Origin: Acidobacterium sp.
GTDB taxonomy: Bacteria > Acidobacteriota > Vicinamibacteria > Vicinamibacterales > UBA2999
Length of the DNA stretch: 64,000 nucleotides
Assembly (NCBI GenBank): GCA_002737365.1
Contig: NSIL01000009.1
Span: 50,500 to 114,499 of the forward strand
Reading direction: 5' to 3'
In this document: positions 7,657 through 14,091 of the stretch, piece after piece
How positions within the stretch are numbered: the first letter of the stretch is position 1
How the letters are laid out: each line of letters opens with the position of its first letter
The notes under the pieces: model-generated
What the model saw: only the letters and a program-made list of their open reading frames with translations
Databases searched by the model: none
What the model was told of the DNA's origin: nothing
Program-made: the position numbers and the translations under genes

Positions 7657-8645
7657 AGCAAGCCGGCCTTCTGGTCGAAGCCAAACATCACGTTGAAGTT
7701 CTGGATCGCCTGCCCGGCAGCGCCCTTCACCAGGTTGTCGATCACGCTGACCACAAACACCCGACCGGTGGCTTCATCCACCTTCCAGCCGAGGTCACAA
7801 AAGTTGGTGTGGGCTACGTGCTTGATCTCCGGCAGCGCGTCGCCGGTCAGCCGGACAAACGGCGCGGTGGCGTATTCGCGTTCGAAGGCCGCGGTTACGG
7901 CCGCGGCCGTCGTGCCCGGCACGAGCCGGGCATACAGGCTCGCCAGGAGGCCGCGGTCGAGCGGCACCAAGTGCGGCACAAACGTCACCGTGCGCCCCAG
8001 CGCCTGTTCCAGCTCCGGCGTATGCCGGTGGCCAAACGGGTTGTAGGCCGCCACGCTGCCGTGGTTCTCCGAGAAATGCGTGCGATCGGAGGGCGCTTTG
8101 CCCGCACCAGAAATGCCGGACTTCGCGTCGATCACGATCTCGGCGCCGGACAACAGCAAGCCCGCGCGTTGCAGCGGCAACAGGCCGAGCAGCGAAGCGG
8201 TCGGATAGCAGCCGGGGTTCGACAGCAGCCGTGCCGTGCGAATCGTGTCGAACTCAAACTCGGTCAGGCCGTAGGCGATTCCACCGGGCAGCGCCTTGGT
8301 CGCGGGGTACCAACGTGCACGCGATGCTTCGTCCCGCAGCCGGAAGGCGCCCGACAAGTCGATCACGCGCAGTCCGCTGCCCAGCAGCACAGGCGCGAGT
8401 TCGGCCGAGGCGGCTTCAGGCAGCGCGAGAAAGACCGCGTCAGCCTTGCCAGCCAAGGCCGCTGGATCGAGGGGCACGACTGTGCCGTCCCAAATTCGCT
8501 TCAACGCCGGCAGGCTACGCGGGGTGCTAGTCGCTTGCGAACCGGTGGCAGCGGCAATGGTGACCTTGGGATGGCGGGCGAGCAGGCGGATCAGTTCCTG
8601 TCCGGCGAAGCCAGTGGCTCCGGCCACGGCAACCCGAAGGGGCAA
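7653..8645 (-). CDS. argC: N-acetyl-gamma-glutamyl-phosphate reductase
   Basis: The NADPH-dependent reductase of the arginine pathway. The nucleotide motif AVAGATGFAGQ sits at the extreme N-terminus and the catalytic cysteine is in SNPGCYPTA. I place the start at TTG 8645 (330 aa, MPLRVAVAGATG). A longer TTG start at 8675 (340 aa, adding SHNISSEQQ) falls only about two bases from the predicted transcription start of the promoter at 8684-8712, and the extra residues are not typical of the family. It is the first gene of the leftward arg operon. Confidence 0.9.
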   Translation of the reverse strand: MPLRVAVAGATGFAGQELIRLLARHPKVTIAAATGSQATSTPRSLPALKRIWDGTVVPLDPAALAGKADAVFLALPEAASAELAPVLLGSGLRVIDLSGAFRLRDEASRARWYPATKALPGGIAYGLTEFEFDTIRTARLLSNPGCYPTASLLGLLPLQRAGLLLSGAEIVIDAKSGISGAGKAPSDRTHFSENHGSVAAYNPFGHRHTPELEQALGRTVTFVPHLVPLDRGLLASLYARLVPGTTAAAVTAAFEREYATAPFVRLTGDALPEIKHVAHTNFCDLGWKVDEATGRVFVVSVIDNLVKGAAGQAIQNFNVMFGFDQKAGLL

Positions 8646-8683
8646 CTGCTGTTCCGACGAAATATTATGCGACAAGAGGGATA

Positions 8684-8712
8684 TTTATACACATTTGCAG
8701 CCCCAAAGTCAA
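8684..8712 (-). promoter_or_regulatory. Strong sigma-70 promoter of the argCBDAJF operon
   Basis: On the minus strand TTGACT (8707-8712), a 17-base spacer, then TATAAA (8684-8689). This is near consensus. Transcription should begin around 8677, which makes the TTG at 8675 almost leaderless and supports the start at 8645. Confidence 0.65.
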
Positions 8713-8760
8713 CAAAAATCAATCCACGCGCTGCATATTCATGTATATTAATTCTTTTAA
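8713..8760. promoter_or_regulatory. AT-rich ArgR control region with candidate ARG boxes
   Basis: The gap between argC and argR is strikingly AT-rich for this genome. Its minus strand carries CATGAATATGCA, close to the ARG box core TGAATWWWWATTCA, followed by TATATTAATT on the plus strand (8744-8753). ArgR binds pairs of such 18-base boxes. The adjacent argR gene makes autoregulation and control of both operons likely. The boxes are imperfect, so exact limits are uncertain. Confidence 0.45.
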
Positions 8761-8769
8761 TCACCGCCA

Positions 8770-9219
8770 ATGAAATCCCAGCGTCTCCTCGCCATCCTGG
8801 ACGTCGTCGAGCACGAGGCCGTACGCAGTCAGGAGCAGCTTCGCCAGCGCCTCGCGGCGCGCGGGTTTGTGGTCACGCAGGCGACCTTGTCGCGCGACAT
8901 CAAGGAACTGGGGCTGGTGAAGCGTTCCGCTGACGGCGCTTATCAGCCTTCGTCCATCGAAGGGACGCCGCAGACGACGGCGTTGGGCGCGCTGGGGAAG
9001 GCGCTCTCCGAATACCTGGTCAACATCGAGCCGGTGCAGCAGTTGGTGGTGCTGCGGACGGGCGCCGGGCAGGCGCAGTTGCTCGGCCTGGCGATTGACC
9101 GTTCGCGGTTGCCCGAGGTCGTCGGCACGCTCGCTGGCGACGACACGATTCTGATCATCGCGCGTGATGTCCAGAACGCCCTGGCCGTAGTGAAGAAGCT
9201 GAAGGACCTCGCGAGTTGA
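8770..9219 (+). CDS. argR: Arginine repressor
   Basis: 149 aa, a usual length. The winged-helix DNA-binding domain spans about 1-65 with the recognition segment ATLSRDIKELGLVK (38-51). The C-terminal hexamer and arginine-binding domain has VGTLAGDDTILII (118-130), the family GTIAGDDT motif with the aspartates that hold arginine. It lies at the head of argR-argG-argH and divergent from argCBDAJF, and should act as the arginine-dependent switch of both. The argG start overlaps its stop by 4 bases. Confidence 0.94.
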   Translation: MKSQRLLAILDVVEHEAVRSQEQLRQRLAARGFVVTQATLSRDIKELGLVKRSADGAYQPSSIEGTPQTTALGALGKALSEYLVNIEPVQQLVVLRTGAGQAQLLGLAIDRSRLPEVVGTLAGDDTILIIARDVQNALAVVKKLKDLAS

Positions 9220-10271
9220 AGACACCGATTGTGCTGGCCTATTCAGGAGGGCTGCGGTCCTCGGTCGCCATTCCCTGGTTGACGGACAAGTACGGGACCG
9301 ACGTCGTCGCGCTCACGCTCGGCCTGGGGCAGTCCACGGATCTGCTCGAGATTCGCGATCGCGCGCTGGCTGCCGGTGCCGTGCGGGCGCACGTCATCGA
9401 CGCGCGTGACGAGTATGTCCGCGACTTCGTGTGGCCGTCGCTGCGGGCCGACGCCTTGCCGGATGGTTGTTATCCGCTCGCCACGGCGCTGTCGCGGCCG
9501 CTGATCGCCAAGCAGTTGGTCGACGTCGCGCGCATCGAAGGTGCGGCCCTGGTAGCCCACGCCTCGACCGGCCGCGATCGCGCACGGATGCATCGGCCGG
9601 TGGGCATGCTGGATGGCAGCCTGCAGGTGGTGGCGTGCGCCGACGGCATGCCGCCCTCCCAGGTCGCCGAGTACGCCGATCGCCTGGGCCTGGTCGTGCC
9701 CGTCGAGGGAGCCGATCGCGTCGACGACAACTTGTGGGGTCGCACGGTCGGCCGGGCAGCTGACGATGGGTCGCAAGAAGCGCCGGATTCGTCGTTCGCG
9801 TTCACGCGCGATATGGCCCAGACGCCGGCCAGTCCTGCCGTCGTGGAGTTGTCGTTCGCGCGTGGCACGCCTACCGGCATCAACGGCGTGACCATGACGC
9901 CGGTGGAGCTGGTCGAAAGCCTGGCGATGATTGCCGGCGAGCATGGCATTGGCCGTTTCGACCGCATCAAGAACCGCGCTGATGGCACCCGGTCGCGCGT
10001 GTTGTCTGAAGCACCGGCCGCGGCGGTCTGGCACGATGCCCGCCGCGAGCTCGAGCGGCTCACCGCGTCCGGGCGCCTGAATCGTTTTGCCACGACGGTC
10101 GCGGCAGCCTATGCTGGTGTCATCGTCCGCGGCGAGTGGTTCGAGCGCCTGCGGCAGGGCCTCGATGCCTACGTATGGTCCACTCAGGAGCGCGTGACCG
10201 GCACTGTTCGTGTGAAACTGTTCAAGGGCAGCAGCCGCATTGTTGGGCGAACCCTGAACCCTGAACCCTGA
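9216..10271 (+). CDS. argG: Divergent, shortened argininosuccinate synthase-like protein
   Basis: 351 aa against about 400 in the family. The whole chain aligns with ArgG: AYSGGL at the N-terminus, RPLIAKQLVDVARIEGA, VPVEGADRVDDNLWGR, GINGVTMTPVELVESL, GIGRFDRIKNR and TGTVRVKLFKGSSRIVGR. Key residues are changed. The PP-loop reads SGGLRSS (10-16) where SGGLDTS is expected, losing the aspartate shared by N-type ATP pyrophosphatases. The TGKGNDQ-type segment, which contacts citrulline and aspartate, reads STGRDRARM (117-125). The C-terminal 45 or so residues are missing and the end is a GAACCCT triplet repeat. Position in argR-G-H supports the name, but activity is doubtful. Confidence 0.75.
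   Translation: MKTPIVLAYSGGLRSSVAIPWLTDKYGTDVVALTLGLGQSTDLLEIRDRALAAGAVRAHVIDARDEYVRDFVWPSLRADALPDGCYPLATALSRPLIAKQLVDVARIEGAALVAHASTGRDRARMHRPVGMLDGSLQVVACADGMPPSQVAEYADRLGLVVPVEGADRVDDNLWGRTVGRAADDGSQEAPDSSFAFTRDMAQTPASPAVVELSFARGTPTGINGVTMTPVELVESLAMIAGEHGIGRFDRIKNRADGTRSRVLSEAPAAAVWHDARRELERLTASGRLNRFATTVAAAYAGVIVRGEWFERLRQGLDAYVWSTQERVTGTVRVKLFKGSSRIVGRTLNPEP
10250..10271 (+). repeat. GAACCCT triple tandem at the argG 3' end
   Basis: Three tandem 7-base units GAACCCT precede TGATG, where the argG stop (10269-10271) shares its A with the argH ATG. The repeat encodes the odd tail NPEP and marks the point where the usual ArgG C-terminus is lost. Confidence 0.7.
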
Positions 10272-11659
10272 TGTCCCAGCACCTTTGGTCCGGCCGCTTC
10301 GACTCGGCTCCCGATCCCGCGGCGTTTGATTTCGGCGTGTCCTTCCCGTTCGATCGCCGTCTGTTCGAAGACGATGTGACCGGGAGCCTGGCGTGGGCGG
10401 AAGCGCTGACCAACGCCGGCGTGCTCGACGCCGCCGACGCGACGGCGATTGCGGGTGCGCTGTCGGCCATTCTCGAGCAGGGTCGCCAGGATCCGGCGTG
10501 GGTGAACGGCGACGACGAAGACGTCCATAGTTTCGTCGAGCGCCAACTGGTCGCCCGGGTCGGCGACGCCGGCCGCCGCTTGCATACGGGCCGCTCGCGC
10601 AACGAGCAGGTGTCGCTGGACCTGCGCCTGTATCTGCGTCGCCGCATTCCGCTGCTGCAGCAAAAACTGCGCGCGACGATCACGGCGTTTGCGGACCAGG
10701 CCGAGCGGGCCGGCGATGCGCTGATGCCGTCCTACACGCACATGCGCCGCGCCATGCCGGTGCTGGTGTCGCACTTCCTGTTGAGCCACGCCGCGGCGTT
10801 GCGCCGCGATCATCATCGGCTCGAGATCGCGCGCGAGGAAGCCAACGCGCTGCCACTCGGATCCGGCGCGATCGCCGGAACCGGCTACGCCGTTGACACC
10901 GCCGCGCTCGCCGTCCGCCTGGGGTTTGCCCGCGTCGTGTCGAACAGCATGGACGCCTCGTCCGATCGCGATTTCGCCGTGAGCTTCCTCCACGCCGTGT
11001 CGCTGTCGATGATCCACCTGTCGCGCATCGCCGAAGACTTCATCCTGATGACCGGCGAGGAATTCGGGTTCTTCGAACTGGCCGACTCGTCGGCCACCGG
11101 CAGCAGCATGATGCCGCAGAAGAAGAACCCCGACCCGCTCGAACTGGTGCGCGGCAAGGCCGGGCGCGCCATCGGTCATCTGACCGGATTCCTGATCACC
11201 ATGAAGGGCCTGCCGACCGGCTACAACAAGGATCTGCAGGAAGACAAAGAGCCGCTGTTTGATTCGGAAGACACGCTGGCGGTCTCGCTCGACGCGACGG
11301 CGGCCGTGATCGGCAAGCTCGGCCTCCATCCCGAGCGCACGGGGCGCGCGGCGTCGGGCCTGCTGCTGGCCACCGACGTGGCCGACTACCTGGTCTCGCG
11401 CGGCATGCCGTTTCGACAGTCACATGAAGTGGTCGGTGCCATGGTCCGCAAGTTGCTGGCCGAGGGCCGCGACTTCGAAGCCCTGTCCTTGCCGGAATGG
11501 CGCGAGTCGAGCACCCTGTTTGGCGATGATGTGACGACCCGGGTGACGGCCGCCGCCTCGGTGCGGGCCCGCCGGACCCCCCAGTCGACCCATCCGGCCG
11601 CCGTGGCGGCCGCGCTGGGCGATCTGCGCGGCTGGCTTGCCCGGGGCACGGGCCTCTGA
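10271..11659 (+). CDS. argH: Argininosuccinate lyase
   Basis: 462 aa, typical length. It cleaves argininosuccinate to arginine and fumarate. The fumarase/aspartase superfamily signature GSSMMPQKKNPD is at 277-288, TGRSRNEQ at 106-113 and SYTHMRRAMP at 154-163 (family YTHLQRAQP). It starts at the ATG within TGATG, so it is translationally coupled to argG. The last step of the pathway thus appears intact although argG looks altered. Confidence 0.95.
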   Translation: MSQHLWSGRFDSAPDPAAFDFGVSFPFDRRLFEDDVTGSLAWAEALTNAGVLDAADATAIAGALSAILEQGRQDPAWVNGDDEDVHSFVERQLVARVGDAGRRLHTGRSRNEQVSLDLRLYLRRRIPLLQQKLRATITAFADQAERAGDALMPSYTHMRRAMPVLVSHFLLSHAAALRRDHHRLEIAREEANALPLGSGAIAGTGYAVDTAALAVRLGFARVVSNSMDASSDRDFAVSFLHAVSLSMIHLSRIAEDFILMTGEEFGFFELADSSATGSSMMPQKKNPDPLELVRGKAGRAIGHLTGFLITMKGLPTGYNKDLQEDKEPLFDSEDTLAVSLDATAAVIGKLGLHPERTGRAASGLLLATDVADYLVSRGMPFRQSHEVVGAMVRKLLAEGRDFEALSLPEWRESSTLFGDDVTTRVTAAASVRARRTPQSTHPAAVAAALGDLRGWLARGTGL

Positions 11660-11665
11660 TATATT
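11637..11665 (+). promoter_or_regulatory. Sigma-70 promoter across the argH stop codon
   Basis: TTGCCC (11637-11642), 17-base spacer, TATATT (11660-11665). It would start transcription near 11672 and give a 160-base untranslated leader before the gene at 11832. The leader contains a small GGCCGC/GCGGCC stem and no convincing ORF. Confidence 0.5.
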
Positions 11666-11831
11666 CCGAATGCTCTGTGCCTGCGGTCTACCGACCGAAC
11701 AGGCGCTTCCCGCACTCACACGACCCCGGCCGCCCTCGTATTCGCGGCCAGTGGACCAACGGTTCGAAGCAGTAGAAGACCAGTACCGAGACGGCTTGGC
11801 GGGAAGCCGATCGGGTTTTCGGGGGAGTTGC

Positions 11832-12560
11832 ATGCAAGACCGCCGGTATCGGCCCGGCGACGTGACGGACGATTATTGTCCGCGCGAGCGCCGCATTACG
11901 GATCATGCCATCGTGGCCATGGTCGATGAGACCATCCAACGCACGCGCTGCGGCAGTTGCCAGGCCGAGCACACATACAAGGAGGCCAAGGTCCCGGCGC
12001 CGCGCCGCAAGCCCCAGCCCCCCGCGCTTTTCGCGCAAGTGCTCGATGGCCAGCCGGGCGCGACCCCGCGTCCCCAATCACTGCCACCTCCATCACCTGT
12101 TCTCGATGAGGCACCGACCGTGCCGCTGACGACGGCCCCGCCGCTCGTCGACGCTGCACCGGTGGCCGCAGCGCCCGAGGTTGAGGATGATCAGTTGCGG
12201 GAGGGTGGCTTCCGGCGATCCCTCATCCGCGCCACCTTTCCCAAGCTCGAAGGCGCCGTACCCACCCCCCGCGCTCTTCCCGAGTTCACCATCCAATCGC
12301 TGAACAACCGCGGCCGCAACAACAGTGGCGCGCAGCGTCACGGTGGTGGTGTCGGTGGTGCCGGAGGTGGCGGCAAGTTCCGCGGCCGCCGGCGGGCGGC
12401 GGGTGGCGGCAGCCAGGACAACCTGGGACCGATGCGCTTCCGTGAACACGGCAGCGGCCCGGGACAACAAGGTCAGAACCAGGGCCAGAATCAGGGCCAG
12501 GGGCAAGGACCTGGGCAGGGCGGCGGGCGCCGGCGTCGTGGTGGGAAAAAGAATCGCTGA
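11832..12560 (+). CDS. Zinc-knuckle protein with RGG-like basic tail, unknown function
   Basis: 242 aa from ATG 11832, with a strong GGGGGAG site 5 bases upstream; the open frame further upstream overlaps argH and has no SD. The N-terminus DDYCPRERRITDHAIVAMV followed by RTRCGSC gives three cysteines in a possible metal-binding knuckle, then AEHTYKEAKVP. The middle is proline and alanine rich. The tail is low complexity with GQNQGQGQGPGQ and ends GRRRRGGKKNR, typical of nucleic-acid binding. I do not know its function. It overlaps fabI by one base, suggesting co-expression. Confidence 0.65.
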   Translation: MQDRRYRPGDVTDDYCPRERRITDHAIVAMVDETIQRTRCGSCQAEHTYKEAKVPAPRRKPQPPALFAQVLDGQPGATPRPQSLPPPSPVLDEAPTVPLTTAPPLVDAAPVAAAPEVEDDQLREGGFRRSLIRATFPKLEGAVPTPRALPEFTIQSLNNRGRNNSGAQRHGGGVGGAGGGGKFRGRRRAAGGGSQDNLGPMRFREHGSGPGQQGQNQGQNQGQGQGPGQGGGRRRRGGKKNR

Positions 12561-13333
12561 TGGCAGACTTTACCGACAAGGTTGGCTTGATTGTCGGCGT
12601 GGCGAACCACCGTTCGCTCGCCTGGGCCATCGCGCAGGCCACCGCCGGCGCCGGCGCCAAACTCATCCTCACCTACCAGGGCCGCTTCGAAGAACATGTC
12701 GGCGAGTTGGCCGCCACGCTCAATCCGCAAGCGACGGTCTTACCCTGCGACGTCACCAGTGACGAACAGATGGCCGCGGTGTTCGCGACGATCGAACAGG
12801 AGCACGGCGGGCTGGACTTCCTGGTGCACGGCGCGGCCTTCGCGGCGCGCGAAGAGATCACCGGCGGCTTCCTGAAGACGACGCGAGAGGGCTTCAAGCA
12901 GGCGCTCGACATCAGCGCCTACTCGCTGATTGCGCTGACGCGCGGCGCGCAGCCGCTGATGGCCAAGCGTGGTGGCGGCAGCGTGCTGACCCTGACATTT
13001 CTCGGCAGCGATCGGGTCTTTCCGAACTACAACGTGATGGGGGTGGCGAAGGCCGCGCTCGAATCGTCGGTGCGCTATCTCGCTGCTGATCTCGGCCCGG
13101 AGAATATTCGCGTCAACGCGATTTCCGCGGGTCCGGTCAAGACGCTCGCCGCGGCCGGCATCGGCGGCTTCTCGTCGATCCTTGGTGTGGTGCGCGAAAA
13201 GGCGCCCCTGCGCCGGGCGATTGAGACGTCTGAAGTCGGCGACACCGCGGCGTTCCTGTTGGGCAATGCGGGCCGTGGCATCACCGGCGAAGTGATCATG
13301 GTCGACGCCGGGTATCACATTATCGGAATGTAG
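12560..13333 (+). CDS. fabI: Enoyl-[acyl-carrier-protein] reductase (NADH)
   Basis: 257 aa. It catalyses the last reduction of fatty-acid elongation. FabI-type nucleotide motif GVANHRSLAWAIA, and the active-site region FLGSDRVFPNYNVMGVAKA with Tyr157 and Lys164. The first tyrosine of the family YxxxxxxxxxYxxxxxxK pattern is Phe147 here; the second, which matters most, is kept. The AGIGGF and GxxGRGITGEVIMVDAGYHI regions are typical. ATG overlaps the preceding stop (TGATG). Confidence 0.92.
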   Translation: MADFTDKVGLIVGVANHRSLAWAIAQATAGAGAKLILTYQGRFEEHVGELAATLNPQATVLPCDVTSDEQMAAVFATIEQEHGGLDFLVHGAAFAAREEITGGFLKTTREGFKQALDISAYSLIALTRGAQPLMAKRGGGSVLTLTFLGSDRVFPNYNVMGVAKAALESSVRYLAADLGPENIRVNAISAGPVKTLAAAGIGGFSSILGVVREKAPLRRAIETSEVGDTAAFLLGNAGRGITGEVIMVDAGYHIIGM

Positions 13334-13334
13334 T

Positions 13335-13356
13335 CCGGGATCCGGGATTCGGGAAC
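13335..13356. repeat. GGATCCGGG-type intergenic microrepeat, copy 1
   Basis: CCGGGATCCGGGATTCGGGA lies in the 35-base gap after fabI. Close relatives occur at 14072-14091 (inverted) and 30261-30297. All three lie between genes. Confidence 0.65.
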
Positions 13357-13368
13357 GTAGTCACGGCT

Positions 13369-14073
13369 GTGCCACTCACCACCGTCCCTGTTCGTCGTGT
13401 CGACCAAGCCACGCCGCGAACACGGCACCTTCATCTCGAGATTGCTGACGGCGCGTTCCCGTTTGTCGCGGGCCAGGCGGTCATGGTGGGGTTGCACGGC
13501 TCTCCCCTGAGGAAGCCCTATTCGATCGCTTCCGCTCCGTGGGAGGTCGCCAAGACCGGCGTCCTCCAACTACTGATTCAGGTCGACGACGGTGGCGCGC
13601 TGGATCCCCATCTCGAACTCGCGGCACCTGGTGCGCTGATCGATCTCGACGGTCCATTCGGCGCCTTTGGCCTGCCCGCGCCAGCGGAGCACACGCCGTT
13701 GCTGTTGGTCGCGGGAGGAACCGGTATCGCTCCCTTGCGATCGATGCTGATGGACCGCTTGTCGCGGCCGTCGGTTCCGGCCATCGCCCTTGTCTACAGC
13801 GCGCGATCGGCGCAAGAGTTTGCCTATCGAGCCGAACTCGACGCCCTGGTTCAGGCCGGGCGCCTCACGGCACAGTTCACCGTGACCCGAAGTGATGCCG
13901 ATTCGTGGGCGGGACGCCGGGGACGCATCCAGGAAGACCTGCTGCGTCTGGCACTGCCATCTTTGGAGGCACACTGCTTAATTTGCGGACCCCCGCAACT
14001 CGTGGAAGATACGCGAGTGCTGCTATGGCGAGCGGGCGTGAGAGAAGCCCGGATACTGAGCGACCATTATTGA
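13369..14073 (+). CDS. FAD/NAD-binding ferredoxin-NADP reductase-like oxidoreductase
   Basis: 234 aa with GTG start. The FAD site RKPYSIAS is at 48-55, the NAD(P) loop GGTGIAPLRSM near 120-130 and CGPPQLVEDT near the end, in the order seen in the FNR/cytochrome-b5-reductase fold. There is no iron-sulfur or haem domain, so it must pass electrons to a separate partner. It follows fabI after 36 bases and may be in the same transcript. The physiological acceptor is unknown. Confidence 0.82.
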   Translation: MPLTTVPVRRVDQATPRTRHLHLEIADGAFPFVAGQAVMVGLHGSPLRKPYSIASAPWEVAKTGVLQLLIQVDDGGALDPHLELAAPGALIDLDGPFGAFGLPAPAEHTPLLLVAGGTGIAPLRSMLMDRLSRPSVPAIALVYSARSAQEFAYRAELDALVQAGRLTAQFTVTRSDADSWAGRRGRIQEDLLRLALPSLEAHCLICGPPQLVEDTRVLLWRAGVREARILSDHY

Positions 14074-14091
14074 TCCCGGATCCCGGGTCTC
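14072..14091. repeat. GGATCCGGG-type intergenic microrepeat, copy 2 (inverted)
   Basis: GATCCCGGATCCCGGGTCTC sits between two convergent stop codons, about 740 bases from copy 1 and in the opposite orientation. Confidence 0.6.

Noticed and set aside
11755..11790. tRNA T-arm-like GGTTCGAAG
   Set aside because: No matching acceptor, D or anticodon stems surround it.
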